Below are positions 13,926 through 26,889 of a stretch of DNA of 64,000 nt, piece by piece. The DNA is taken from NCBI GenBank assembly GCA_963855995.1, contig OY979718.1, positions 47,899,559 through 47,963,558 of the forward strand, in the 5' to 3' direction. The stretch's first letter is position 1. Each line of letters opens with the position of its first letter. The translations under genes were made by a program, and so were the position numbers. The notes beneath the pieces were generated by a model that did no database searches, was not told the origin of the DNA, and saw nothing but the letters and a program-made list of their open reading frames with translations. The stretch comes from Muricea muricata. Its lineage: Eukaryota > Cnidaria > Anthozoa > Malacalcyonacea > Plexauridae.

Positions 13926-14319
13926 GGTGGCTCGATAGTCTAACTCATAGCACATAATACTTCTTTCGCCATAGATTCTTTTACAGTGCGCGTGTAAAGC
14001 TTAGTTTAGTTCATTGCATAGCTCTGCTAGTTGTCTTCATGATTGGAAAAGTTTTGTACTCCTACCGTTCGTATGTCCAGACACATTGTTGTCATAGGTA
14101 AGGTGTGGAGTTTATGCAAATGAACTTATAATTAGAAACGAGTTCCAACAAGAAACGTGATTTCTATGTTCATGCAAACTTTTAAGAAATTCTTTTTTAA
14201 ATACAGCAAACAGTGCTATAGAGCTGTGCAATGAACTAAAATGAAGCTCAAGCATTCACGACAAAACATTTAATCGTAGAGACATAAAATTTCTAATGAA
14301 TTCTGACTATCGAGCCACC
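13926..14319. mobile_element. TTAA-flanked MITE, copy 1
   Basis: The ends are perfect inverted repeats, GGTGGCTCGATAGTC and GACTATCGAGCCACC, immediately flanked by TTAA at 13922-13925 and 14320-14323. TTAA duplications are typical of Kolobok and piggyBac elements. A relative in opposite orientation lies at 41800-42089. Shared internal features include an ACTTCTTTCGCCATAGA stretch and a sequence reading GTTCATTGCA. No coding sequence is present. Confidence 0.85.
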
Positions 14320-14323
14320 TTAA

Positions 14324-16840
14324 TTGGTTCAAATGCTATTTTTTCACAGAAACAAAAGCTAAAAACAACTCTCTGACTGCCTAGCTACTACTGAAGTTAC
14401 TTAGTAGTGGACCAGGATTTGTCAAAGTTCAAAATGTACAGCAACTATCAATAATCAAGAGAAATGCGTGCCAAATTACTGACTTTCAAACTTTGTTGCC
14501 TTTTATAATCTTGTAGTTTCAGTCTTAAAGAAAACAAGCTAAAAAGTCGAAAAAGATAACTTAGACTGGTCTAGTATTGAAAAATGAGAACTGAAGATGG
14601 AATCCTTTTGAAGAAATTGAATTTAGTTAATTTTGAAAGGCAACATTGTCAGGTTAAAAACAAATTTCTTTGAAGTATAAACTTATCTTTACTTGTGGAC
14701 CATGTTAAAAAGCCATGTGAACCTGTTTTCGTATGATATTATTATGGTTACAAACTAGAACTATGGAATGGAATGGAATAGAAATTTTAATTGCCAAAGA
14801 CTAACTTACCACAACCAGACAATATAAAAAATTCAGGAAAAAATTTGAAGATTAAAGAAAATATCTTGTAATTTTACAAATGTTATTAATAAAATCAAAG
14901 TCTGCAACTGATCTATATTAATTTACTTATTATATTTATTTTTAATAGAAAGAATCTGATATTCAACAAACTAAATTTGTTATGTTAAGATCAGTAAAAT
15001 CTGAAAATATAGCATTGCTGTTAATTTTTGATTTGTTGAAATACTGTTAGAGCTCCCATGTAATAGCACTCAATCACATCTTTTCTTCGCTACAATGCAA
15101 AACATAGCCTACAGAATTTAGCTGTCTAGTTGTGGTTCTCCATCTTATGTTAGTTAAAGAAGTTTCTTCCACTTCAACTGTTTTTACAAAGTTCAACTGC
15201 TTCAATTCATCTCCATTCCAAAAAAGTTCCAATTTGCAATGAAGTAAAGATAATATACCAGTTATTTTGACCTCAAGTAGTTCATCTTAAAGGAGGGAAG
15301 CTCTGTTAGAAAAGTGTCTCACAGATAAATTAGCATGAAGCAGTGCAAATTATGTGCATTTTTAATTTCAACTTTTACGTTTTGTGTACTTGAGTTGTTC
15401 TGAAAGTTCATCAAATAATGTCAGAACTAAAACTGTTGTGATTTTTAAATGAACTTTCAGATCAACACTGAAAGTTGAAAGATGAATTTAAAGAACAAAA
15501 CATACAAAAGAAGATTGAGATGGTAAACCAGAAAACAAAAAAATGTATTTAAAATGCCTTTTTTTATCAATTTAAATAACTGTTTTTATGCTTAAGCAGA
15601 CTAGACTATATGTTCAGCAACAATGGATTTAATGGCCATATTGAAATTCTAGAGGATTGTTTCTGATAAAACTGCCTCAATCTCCTTTATGTTAAGTCAG
15701 TAAAATATTATAAAGTCAAACAATGACAAACCCAATTGTTTTATCACTGAGGCCAACTTGAGTTTTTTCAAATAGGACCTAAAAATAAACCAATCATGCT
15801 TTTAGTAATAATAATTTTTTTCACAAACAGAATACTCTTTTACACAAATAGTTAGGTTTTTAAATAAAGAGCAATTTGTTGATCCTGAATTCAATCAATT
15901 TATCAAAGCCAGCAAAAAATGAAACTGGATTTGCAGAACATGCTTAGTAGGTTGGGAAATTGGTCATACATTAAGTATGAATATCATCTGTTCTGGCATT
16001 ATATGCCCATTGTTGAATATAATAATTGTGATAGGAGGCATAAGATGTTTTTCCTAAAAGGAGCATTAAGAAAAAAATTATTCCAGTTGTAGGTGAACTA
16101 GAAAAGTTGATCAAAGACACCAGAATTTATTGTTTTACATATCATCTTAGAGCAGTAGTGTAGCTAGCCTGACGAATTAGTCCCACTATGCAAATATTTT
16201 GATGTTCCTTGACCGTGAAAACAACAATTTTTTAAGAAATGAAAATTATAATGATTGGAAATTTGCATAGCTGGACTAGATAGTTGGGCTGGCTACACCT
16301 CTGCTTAGAAGAACCTTTTGAATGCTTTTATGTTAGGTCAAACACGAATAAAATTAATTTCAACTAAACAGTAGTTTACCCTAATAAAATACAGTTCGTC
16401 ATTATTTGACTAAATATCTAGGATTAAAGTTTTTGAAGCACACAGCACTTTCCATGACAAGTGGTCCAATAAAGTAATGATCGAATTGGTTAACAAAGAA
16501 ACTGATCACCTATCTTCTAGTCGTTGTGGAATAATGAAATAATGTTAACATTAACATCCAACATTGGTAATGAATAAAAGAATTGCATTTTTTTCAAAAC
16601 ATAAACATAGCCACTTATTGTGGAAATCATGTTAAAGATTCTTCTCCGGTCACAAACATGACATGTCAGTTCCATGTCAGACATGTTAGACATGTTCATA
16701 GTTTTCATAATTGCATTTGCATAAAAATTTTGTCAAGTTTGTCAGCTGATCAAAAAAAATAAAAAAATGGCCATGGAACAGGAAATTAGTCAAACCACAC
16801 AACATTTAAACATACATACATACAGACCTTCTGATCAAGG
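14324..16840. other. Intergenic, nothing recognised
   Basis: AT-rich sequence without a long open frame, long inverted repeat or RNA gene that I can recognise. A short GGAATGGAATGGAAT run lies near 14765. Confidence 0.5.
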
Positions 16841-16848
16841 ATTTCAGT

Positions 16849-17798
16849 CAGGGTTGGTAGGCTTCTGCACAGGCACAAAATTAAATGGCATTTAAATTAA
16901 TAATATACCAAATTTAACTGAATAAGACCAATCTTTTTCAAAAAAGCTTAAAAAAGAGCCAAATGTTATCAAAGTTTTTGACATGCATTGGTCAAATTTG
17001 GTCCCGCTAATTTCTAGAGTAACTGCTGTAAATCTAATTTGTAAGTCGTCAACTTTTGCGTAAAAAAAGTTATATTGAATGCAGGGTGTATCAAAAAAAG
17101 GTAATCGAACTTTGCAGTGCTTTAGCGCATTCATTATACAATCTACAGAAATCATTCTTTCGCAGGCGGAAAGACCAGGCTTTTAGCTTTTGATTGTCAT
17201 CATTTTTGTGAAATTTGAAGAAAGATTGGGCAAATACGAATCAAATGAAAATAGCCGGTCGAAATCGGATATTTTCACCGTTGGGAGTTTATTGAAAATC
17301 TGTTGAAATTAAACCCATTAGGGAATTAAATTACAAAATTAATTGACCAATTTTAGCTTAGGTAGTAAATTTCTGGCATTTTATTAGTGATGTTAATTGT
17401 TTTTCGTGACAGGTAAATGATTAATGAAATTTTCTTCTCTTAGTCGCTGCCCTAATAATGCTCAGAGGTGAAACTATGCGATTTCGACTGGCTATTTTCA
17501 TTTGATTCGTATTTGCCCAATCTTTCTTCAAATTTCACAAAAAAGGATGACAATCGAAAGCCAAAAGCCTGGTCTTTCCGCCTGCGAAAGAATGATTTCT
17601 GTAGATTGTACAATGAATGCGCTAGAGCACTGCAAAGTTCGATTACCTTTTTTTCGATACACCCTGTATATATGTAAAATAGTGCATATTACATGAATGT
17701 GTTTGCACATCAACAGTTTTTTACATTAATTCCTGTCAATCATAAAAAAGCTAAAATCGAGTTATTTGGCTGCAAAAAAAGCCAAGTTACCAACCCTG
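16849..17798. mobile_element. hAT-type MITE with 8-bp target duplication
   Basis: The element starts CAGGGTTGGTA and ends TACCAACCCTG. It is flanked by a perfect 8-bp duplication, ATTTCAGT, at 16841-16848 and 17799-17806, the length made by hAT transposases. Only about 13 bases of the ends are inverted copies. A second element (17082-17666) is inserted inside. No hAT transposase is present. Confidence 0.85.
17082..17666. mobile_element. Mariner-like TIR element nested in the hAT MITE
   Basis: The inverted repeats are about 185 bp (17082-17268 and 17478-17666), starting CAGGGTGTATC and ending GATACACCCTG. TA follows on the right; the left flank is TG, probably a mutated TA. The loop between the arms is about 200 bp and non-coding. 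The open frames in the arms are mirror images of each other and not genes. Confidence 0.8.
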
Positions 17799-17806
17799 AT
17801 TTCAGT

Positions 17807-18844
17807 TAGCTTCAGGGAGTTACAGCTAGTGCTACTATCTAGGATCTTAACATTTGACAGGCATTCAAATTTTGTGACGCCAAAATAAATAGCAATCTCT
17901 TGTGTGTGACAGACTAATCACCCAAACAATACTTGAAGCACTTCAATCGAAAATAAAACATGAAAATATTAAGACCTTCTCCACACTATTCATCAACAGT
18001 GTTCATTTCCTCATGACTGATCGACTGCATGGATAAGCATTCATCAAACTTCCAATGCACTGTAAACCTACAAAAATGTCAAGATATATGATGAGCAAAT
18101 AAAAATTTGACCAGATATTTCTAAGTTTTGTTTTGTAGGCATATATGTTATATAGCTTCACAACAAGGGCAGGGTCAACACAACAATATATACCAGTCAC
18201 CATGCACATATATTATTTTTTTAGTTAGCTCATCCACAGGGGCAGGGTTACCACAACGGCGTGAGCTAATTACTGTGGGCTTTGTTTTGAATTTTTACTT
18301 TGGTTGCTACAAAAATGGCATCCCAAAACAACCACTGATTGAACTGAAATTTGGGATACAGTTTTAACTGTTCTTGAAATATTTGCCAAAATTAATTGGG
18401 CTTACTTAGATATTTCATAATAGAACGGCATAGTCTAATTTATTTGTTTTTTATATAAAATGTTCAGCTGTATTATTTGCAAAAAGTGCAGTCATAATTA
18501 AATTAGTGATATCATAATTTGCAACCAGGTTATAATGCCATCAGCAAATTCAGCATGCAGAAAAAATCACATGAAACCACAAGTTTCCTATCATTTCTTT
18601 AATCGTCCATGCTGTCAACCGCACAAAATTGAAGATGATTTATGATTGTTTCATCCCCCATCCGCTTCATCCACTACCATTAACATTTTGTCCCATAAGC
18701 CTTTCGTCGACTTATTCATTTTAAAATATTAAATGACAAAATAAAAAATCTAGAACATTTTTTGAAATCTAGATTACATCAGAAATCTTAGAAACATTGT
18801 CTAGTATAGCAAGGTTTGTAGTATTGTCTAGCATTGCAAGTTGG
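17807..18844. other. Intergenic, nothing recognised
   Basis: AT-rich DNA. Two loosely similar stretches with ACAAGGGCAGGGT and CAGGGGCAGGGTTACCACAA lie near 18162 and 18238. No coding region was recognised. Confidence 0.45.
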
Positions 18845-19267
18845 CAGGGTTTTTCCCTCATAGGCCTATGGAATTAAGGTTACTGTTTACCATCACTTTA
18901 ACTTTGCAAAGTTGCAGCAGAAAATTTTCATTATTAATTATTGCAATGATGCACTAATTTAATAGCCAATCCGCAAGAAGAAAATATTTTATTCAATATT
19001 GCGAATTGGAAAGCATCAAACCAAATCGTAGCAACATCCTGTGGCGCGTCTCATTTTGAACCCAAACATTCCGAAAATATATCTTAATTTGATATTGCAT
19101 AAGTTATGTTGTCTTTACCCAAAATATTTTTATCAAACGCTTTAGGTAAAAAATTAAATAATGAAAAAAAATTCAAATAATTAAAATTTCACGCGGGTGT
19201 CAAAAACACAAGCGGGCGGGTGACGGTAAACAGTAACCTTAATTCCATAGGCCATATTACAACCCTC
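18845..19267. mobile_element. MITE with 36-bp subterminal inverted repeat
   Basis: The sequence at 18860-18896 (containing CTATGGAATTAAGGTTACTG) is repeated inverted at 19220-19255. The outer ends are CAGGGTTT on the left and AACCCT on the right, with no clear target duplication. The interior is non-coding. Confidence 0.65.
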
Positions 19268-19366
19268 GCTAATATGTGGATTGGATAAATATTTTGCAAA
19301 CTGTTTTTCAGAAGGTTTGAACAACAACAAATCAAAGAACAAATTACTATAGGGCAAAACAGTTAC

Positions 19367-19425
19367 GGGACGAAACGGACGAGGACGAAACGGACGAAGA
19401 CGAAACGGACGGGGACAAAACGACC
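19367..19425. repeat. 15-bp tandem repeat, about four copies
   Basis: The unit GAGGACGAAACGGAC is repeated with small changes. Read on the minus strand it gives a run of PRPFR-type residues, but no gene context supports translation. Confidence 0.8.
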
Positions 19426-20604
19426 AGATATCATAGAAGACCAAGGTCGAATTCACATGTGCAAAATACAAATTTTATATGTTCAAATATTTTTCAAAAT
19501 TCGCCCTGATTATCCACCAAACGTATCTACATATGAGATCTAGATGCTCTTCTACAAATACTGACAAAAACTAAAGCATATTACCTTGAAATAAAAGAAG
19601 GACTGCTGGAAATATCTTGAATGTTTCAGAGCTTCGTTCATGACAGTGGTTCATGCAGTCATGCTTGGAGGAAAAGTTTGGATATTTCCGACTGCCAACG
19701 AACAAACCCGACACTGTGCGCAAGCAAGTGGACCAATCTGGAGCAACTAGAAAGTCCTGGAAAGAAAAGCCGAGGGCAGAGGCTCGAGGTGGCAGTGGTC
19801 TGGTGCATAGCCTGGTCATGAAACGAATCAGAATAAAAGTGTCCAAGGGTTGATTATGTCTCAAATTAACGTTACTTGTTCGGTAGTGCATGATCAAACA
19901 CACGCAAAACAGTATCTTCCTCTACCAAAAACAACGTAAACGTTTTTGATTTCCCGTCAAAACGGTCTTCGCTCTAAATGTCGATCGAATTTGTCATCCC
20001 ATGATTTTGTTGTACCTTCGTATATTCCTTGGAATAAATATAACGAACATTCTACCTAACTAAACACTTTAATATAAGAAAATTGAAAAGACAGAATTGA
20101 GATTTATGAAATGCTAGGAATTGCTTATTTTAGGCTGGGGAAAATCGTACTCACTGCACAGGAACTACCGATTGATCAGAAAAATCAACATAAAATAGGA
20201 ATAAAGTTTGAGCAAGACGACCACTGGAATGACAGGATTTGTGCACTTAAATAATAGGATTTAGTCAAACGTTTTGCTGGGAAAACAAGAATAGGACCCT
20301 CCCTTCAGGACTCTCAAAATTGTCAGTATAAACCATATAATATTTATAGAAATGTCCACTTAATCAGTTGAAACTGACAACAGCATGTTTCATTAAATTA
20401 TATTTGTATCTACTTCTCTAACAAGATCCCAAAGAAGGCTAATTGTTTTACCAGAACCTAGCGTTGTTTGAGTGTATTGTTTGCATATTCTCGTTAAAGT
20501 TGAGGAATGCAAGTCGTTTCTTTGTAACGTATAATCAACGAGGCAAAACATAAAACTTTCAAATTTCATCTGCATAGATTCATTACATATACGCATTTAC
20601 AACT
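19426..20604. other. Intergenic, a GC-richer patch
   Basis: A 110-codon minus-strand frame at 19571-19903 lies in a patch richer in G and C than its surroundings. I do not recognise the protein, and open frames overlap on both strands, so I do not call it as a gene. Confidence 0.4.
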
Positions 20605-21046
20605 AGGGTGTCCCAAAAAAGCGGAGTTCTGCATTCAATTTTAAATTTTGAAAAGATTCCTTAGCAGTGAAACTGGTGTTTGTTCTCCTTTAAAAGTGTA
20701 CTTATTTAGCTTTCTTTGAATAGGTTGTCTATGAAATTCAGTTAAGCGAATGAGTCACAGTTATGATACATTAATCGATCGCGATTCGAGGTTTTTAAAA
20801 TTGAGATAACGCTTCAATTACATCACAAGTTCATAATCTGTATTCAAAGTTGCTATCTGGATTTCATATCTGGAGCTGAACATTCATCTCATTTTTTATT
20901 GTTTTTCGTGATTTATTTGTTCGAAAAGCAAATGAACAAACAATAAAACTAAAAAATAGTCGCTCTATATGATAAAGTTTTCAATTTGGACAACAGCAAT
21001 CAATTTGAACTCCGTTTTTTTTTTAGCGGGGGGGGGGACCACCCTG
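20605..21046. mobile_element. Mariner-like MITE
   Basis: The left end reads AGGGTGTCCCAAAAAAGCGG at 20605. The right end reads as its complement with a G-run inserted, ending ACCACCCTG at 21046 and followed by TA. Both ends share GCGGAGTTC-type sequence. The left terminal CA has changed. There is no coding content. Confidence 0.65.
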
Positions 21047-21245
21047 TAGAACGCAGCTACTTTGGGAGTGCAAAATGTCGACAATATGATCAGTGAATAT
21101 AAAACTGAAAAAGTCGAATGAAACGATATTAATATGTATGCCACCAAAGTATACGAGTATCTAAGCTGCGACCGGTTACGAGAGGACCTGTGCAGCTACA
21201 AGGGTGCAAGTGTCGAGGTCTCGACAATGCGTATGTTTATGTTAG

Positions 21246-21350
21246 AGTTAAATACCGAGAAGGAGGGATGTATGTCATATAACAACCCCCGAGGACGCGC
21301 AACGTGCGAGGGCTGTAAATGATATACATCCCGACTTTCGAGGTATTTAA
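21246..21350. repeat. Hairpin with GC-rich loop
   Basis: Inverted arms carry GTTAAATACC and GGTATTTAAC at the ends and GGGATGTATGTCAT paired with ATGATATACATCCC inside. The loop includes CCCCGAGGACGCGC and GTGCGAGGG. It is probably a small fold-back MITE. Confidence 0.7.
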
Positions 21351-21533
21351 CCAACTTAATTTATTTTTGAAGAGGTTTTCTAACAGAGTCTTTGGACTTC
21401 AAACAATTTAAGTCGAGACTCGTTGAGATTTTTGCACAACCTTGATCTAATTATTTATTCAAGGTAAATAACCTATATACAACCCGCGGTACATCAAAGA
21501 AAACCAACTCAAAAATAAATTAATTGACAATAA

Positions 21534-21920
21534 CTACACTGCTCCGGAGCGATATAATACCGGTAGAGTTTACGTGCGTTTACACTACACCGTTACAGTT
21601 TTTTTAACTTGTTTACAAGCACTCTTATAAACCAAAAATATTTCGAACAGAGCAAAGAAATCTAAACGAAAAGCATTCGAGTTTGCTCTTTTGAGACCTG
21701 AGATGTTTTATTTACCAGCGACACTAAAGAATAACGGCGTTTTTTTTTATAGAACGCCAGCGCTCCCTTTTCGTTCGACCACGTTTAGGAAGCCTGGTCG
21801 TGTTGCTACGGTAAAAGTGACGTTTTCGAACAAACCGCTCCAGTGCGGTGTAAACACGAAACCCCGTTTTTTTAATTTTTTGTCCCGTTTTCAAACCGAT
21901 CCGGAGTAGTGTAAACGTAG
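21534..21920. mobile_element. Possible MITE with CTCCGGA ends
   Basis: ACACTGCTCCGGAGCGAT near 21537 resembles the complement of ATCCGGAGTAGTGTAAAC ending near 21915. Inside are repeated GTTTACACTACACCG-like motifs in both orientations. The ends are imperfect, so the boundaries are approximate. Confidence 0.45.
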
Positions 21921-24250
21921 TCTGTATGTTATGCACACTGCAGACATGCAGTTTCTTTTGGGGTGCAAAGATTGACAATATTATCAGTGTTGTCATTTCG
22001 CCAACTAGGATGAGAATAACATGTGATAGGGTTGCATATTTCTGGCGAATAAATGTCATGCAGTCAAGTAGTTAATATTTTCTTTGGCGGCATATGATCC
22101 CCGCGTGAGGTGTTCTGGGACAGGAGTATGGTATAAAGGGAATGGTAACCATCTAGCGATATGCAACTTCCCGCTGACGCGGCGGTATCTTTTTTGTGGA
22201 CGAAAGTACGTGTTGTTGTTTTTTGCTTTGTTTTTGTCCATTTTTGTAGGTCTGATTTAAAAAGTCGACGTAGAAAAGGTTCAGGAAACCTCATAAACTG
22301 AGGATTCATGCAGGGGGCTTGGCTTTGACCTCTAAATGTATTGCCGCGGCATGGGATGGAGAACAATTATAAGAACATGTTCCACACCATACAAGCCTGT
22401 TTCTTTTCATATCTCATTTGATCTTGCCACACCATCGCCCAGGGCACGTAATAAGATCTTATGAAAAGCTGGAAGTCTAACCAAAAAATAAAATTTCTTT
22501 TCAGTACGTAAAGAATGAATTAGCCATTTAGTTAACTAGCGTATACGTATCTATTATTTCCAGCTTATAGTAAATACACTGTATATTTGTAAGTTACAAA
22601 TGTGAATAATATGCAACCTTTTAAAAGCAATGTTGATGGTTTTTGTGTCATAATTGATCGAAAAATTATTAAAAAATACACATGGAAGAATGATGGCACT
22701 TTTCTTCTCCGAAAGTTTTCATGTAATGTTAACATGTTTGGCGGCCAATCCAGCCTGCCATTTCACCGACAGTGAAGCTTGTTATATAATGAAGGACTTT
22801 GAAGAGTAATTAACTGGTTAGTAAAATGTGTTTAAAGTCCTATCGACGGTATCATTGTTAAAAAAGAAGTAAAAAAAAACATGGTAAAAACTTCACTGTA
22901 AGTATTTTTGTGCTGCGATTTTTGGCTGTTGAATATTCCTGACACAGCACAAAGAAAATAAAATTTGACGTTGTTACATTATCGTAATCTTAGGTCCAAG
23001 TGAATGAACCTAAGATAGATTATATATTTCAGAAACCAAAAAATATGCACAGCCTGATACGAGTACAACACAAATTAATTATATCTAAAAGGGTACAAAG
23101 CTCTATTTTTCTTGCTGAATATTATCAAGTTTATAATGATGGTAAGTTTATAACAAATTAAGGTTTTATTTTTCAGTGAGTCGCCCATGTGAGGTACCAG
23201 AAAAACCACAAGATTCAAAAGCAACATTGTTAAGTTTTCTCTGATTGGCAAATTATAATCATGCGCCACGAAATCTGTAAAGGTTTCATTCCACGACGAA
23301 GTCCTTCACAAGAAACTCTCCCGTAAAATATGTATGGAGATGCGACAGGGGTAGAATTCGAAAGGAATTCTGGGGCTACAGCATGTCTATTGGCATAGCA
23401 ACACATCAACTGGCTTAGAAAATTAGTTTTTAATTTCGAGTTTATACTGAGTTAAGTTAACTTGCTAACAATCGGCTCCTGGACAAGAAAAATGTGTGTT
23501 GCTCCCTGAAAAAGGTGATCCAAACATGAAAAATGAACGATGATTATTGTAAATTAACCGTTCCTATGTTGAATGCACATAGACCTAAATCTAGTAATCA
23601 CTCAAGGGACAGCGTTCTGGGAGTTTAACCCAGAGATGAAACATTACTGTTCACAAGCCAATTAAGGTCCCATGAAATTTTGTCAAAACAGGAAAACGAG
23701 CGAGCCATTAGCAACGCTGAGTGAAACAGTATTCTTTGAGAAATTTTAAGTGATTTTTAATAACGTGCCTTTCAGCAGACAAGTAAATTACAATGTGCAC
23801 CAGCCAGACGAAAAGTCCCGGAGATTTTTTTTTAAGTACTGTCCAGTGAAACTTCAAGCACACTGAGTTTAACATTGAAAATTTCAATTTTGGAATTCCA
23901 ATAAGCATGAAGAAAAAAACGGTTGACTCCTATATTTTAGCATGAAAGTTAAAAACTGGTGACTTTGATTTAAACATGCGATAGCGTGAAAATCAATTCT
24001 AAAAGTTCGAGGCAATTTCTGGGAAACCAATTCACGAACAGTATTAGATTCATTCCTAACACGGCCGCTGTTTTTTTTGTTTGTTCTTTGTCGCATAAGA
24101 TTCAATATATATTTAGCAATGGTTTACAAAAGTTTCTCTCATTTTTAAGTTACAAAGTACCCCTCTTACTTTTATCTTACACTGCAATATAGGAGTAATT
24201 TTACACAAAGATGGACGTATCACCGAAAAGCTTTACGTAGCATCTTGTAT
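21921..24250. other. Intergenic, nothing recognised
   Basis: No coding region or long repeat that I can support. Overlapping frames of 60-110 codons on the minus strand around 21.7-22.4 kb lack recognisable domains. Confidence 0.45.
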
Positions 24251-24261
24251 TACAGATTTAT

Positions 24262-25200
24262 TGCTCCAATAAATTTATCTTACAAACTTAAATATACTGT
24301 ATTTTTGCACAAATGAATAATTTACTTTAAGATTAATAAATATTACAGTAACCCCCCCCCCCCCCCCCATTGACAAACATACTTATTGCACCTAAAGTCT
24401 TATCTCTAGCTTACGACTTTATGCACACGCATTTTGTAGTTAAATTTTATTTCTAATTGTTAATTGGTAATTGACCAATGCGTCAATTCGTTGAAACAAA
24501 TTAACCGCCATAATGTTACTGCTAGTTAACGGCTTACCTATAATTCCTAACCGCAGGGTTACCCCTCTCAAACCGCAGCCTCAGCCCTCCGCCCATTATA
24601 TTGATGAATTTATGTATTAAATTGCATGCAATAATTGGACATCTATTTACATAAAACGTAATATTTACCTCTATCCTAGCTTACAATTTATGCATGTAAA
24701 TTGCTTTAACATATGTAATCAAATTTTATTTCCAATTATTATCAATTCGCCCTATTGCTTCGCCATATTGTTGCCGCTAATGAATGCTTACCAAATTCCT
24801 AACCACAGGCACCCCCCATTTTAAAGTTTGAGCCGCAGGGACACCCCCTTCTCCTAATTACACCAAAATATTTATGTTACAAACTCAAATATACCGTATT
24901 CTTACACAAATGAATTACTTTAAAATTATGATAAATTACTTTAAATTATATAAATGATTGAAAAATTGGGCCTCATTTACAGACCTAGTATTTACCTAAG
25001 CCAAACTAGCTTACAATAATATGCATGTTATAACTTTTTAACTTATGTAATCAAATTTTACTTCTAATTGTTACTAATTCACAATGTTGTCCCAAATTAA
25101 CCGCCATATTGTAACAAATTATTTCGCCATGTTACTTCGCCATGTTGTTGCCGCTAATGAAGGGCTTACCTAGTTCCTAACCGCAGGGCACCCCCATAAC
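24262..25200. repeat. Three diverged copies of a 300-bp-class tandem repeat
   Basis: Related blocks occur at about 24262-24560, 24615-24840 and 24861-25200. Each ends with a module reading roughly GCCGCTAATGAA...CTTACC...TTCCTAACCGCAGG...CACCCC. The first and third share an opening block with TTACAAACT-AAATATAC-GTATT. A run of 18 C lies at 24352-24369 in the first copy. The repeat is non-coding. Confidence 0.6.
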
Positions 25201-26371
25201 CTTTTTTAAATTTCCCCACAAACCTCACAGAGTCTTCTCTCTTCAGTATGAAGCAATCTTTGCAGTGTACAGGCTGCAGTATCATAAAGACACACGCTGC
25301 CCGACTGCATGACTACCCTACAATTCCATTTAGTGCACATATGCCCAAGATATCCACCAAACAACTCATTGAAGTAATGAAACATTTGCCCACGATATCC
25401 ACACCACAGCGTTGTGGGAAGGTGGAAGAATTTCAGACGGGCTGAAAAAAGGTTTGGGGTCCGTCTGAGGGCCTGATGCATGGATTTCACGCCTGGTGCC
25501 TTAACCTAGCTGACTTGAGTTTTTCTCACTTGTGCTCGCCTTAATAAGACCTAAGAGACCTAATCAATGCAGATTAAAGAAATGCAATCCTAGTGTAACA
25601 TCCATTTACAAGGCACCATTCTGACATATCAGCATGCAACTTCCAATTATATATGCGTTTTAAAATAGTTGTGTAACTGTTCACCTTATTTCACCTTGCA
25701 GATAATTCTTGCCAAATTTGAAGAAGCTGGAAATTTCAGCTAGCTGCCCTTCACAGTTCACAGAAACAGCATCGAAAATGGTATTGCAACTTTATTAGAC
25801 ACCTCAAAATACCTACAACACTTTAGCCACCTGACACCCACAAACAGTGCACCAAAAAAGTGGCGCCTTCTTAAATGTACTGCTTGTTCATGTCGAATGA
25901 ATGAACGCCTCGCAGAGACCTTGGAAAAATAATAAAGTTGCTATTCCACTGCTCACGTGACCTGCACTATGTATGCACTACGTACCTATTTTTTACGCAT
26001 GTGAATATTAGGACCGCTATATATTAGTTAGGCTCCCAATACAATAATTGCTTTTTCAAATTACTATCGAAGTGCAAAAAATATAATTGAGTAGTTGCTG
26101 CTCAGGTGTAAAATGGTACAATACAACTTACACAGATTTTTTACAGCCTTAAGGTCATGTGTTATGAATGCATGTGAAAATAAAATTGCAAAAACGGGCA
26201 ATCAAAACAAAAATTGTGCAGGTGTAAAAAGCGCGACTGCCTACTGCAGTATCAGGGCGGAGGTTGTCTTTCGGCGTCAGATGTTTTCATTCACACACAA
26301 TCAATCTGAAAATAAAAATTATAGAAAAATTGTTGTAGATGAATGAAATTGGCAGCGAAGTTGTCAAAGAC
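25201..26371. other. Intergenic, unassigned open frame
   Basis: Overlapping frames on both strands at 25206-25490 (94 codons, minus) and 25248-25445 (65 codons, plus) have no domain that I recognise. I see no splice or promoter evidence for either. Confidence 0.4.
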
Positions 26372-26379
26372 CGGTACAT

Positions 26380-26792
26380 CAGGGGCGTTTCCAGCCGAGT
26401 GGAAGAGGGGGGTCCATTATCTAGTACACGCTGGTACCCTGTGTAACAGATGTCCATAAGTGTATTCATGCATTTTGTGCATTAATGTAAAAAATAAAAA
26501 CGTTCCTTAAGATGTTTTAAGAAACATATCTGTAGATTTTTTTTAAAATTGCCATGACGATTAGATAATTTGACAGAAACTAAAGTTATTTTATTTGCCT
26601 TGTATGTTGCCTCCCCCAACCTGCATTTCTACCTGGTTTTGAACAAATTATAAATCTTGTTCTGAACAAAGAGAACCTAAGGAGACAATACCAGGCCAGA
26701 CAAGGTTAGGATTTGGGTAAGTGTTAGAGTTTATGTTAGGGTTATAAACTGGGGGTCCTGACACCCCACCTATTCCTGTGGCTAGGCCCCAG
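26380..26792. mobile_element. hAT-type MITE with 8-bp target duplication
   Basis: It begins CAGGGGCGTTTCCAGCC and ends GGCTAGGCCCCAG. It is flanked by a perfect 8-bp duplication, CGGTACAT, at 26372-26379 and 26793-26800. The terminal inverted repeats are short and imperfect. The interior has no transposase. Confidence 0.85.
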
Positions 26793-26889
26793 CGGTACAT
26801 TCATGCATCATAACGAGTGTGCTATACTTGGTATAACGCAAAATGAATGAGCTTCTGACATGACCAAGTTATAAAAAATTTCGAAAATG

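Noticed and set aside
19571-19903. 110-codon minus-strand frame
   Set aside because: No recognisable domain, open frames on the opposite strand, and no splice or promoter support.
21724-22059. 111-codon minus-strand frame rich in basic residues
   Set aside because: It spans the edge of a MITE-like repeat with CTCCGGA ends, so it is probably repeat-derived noise.
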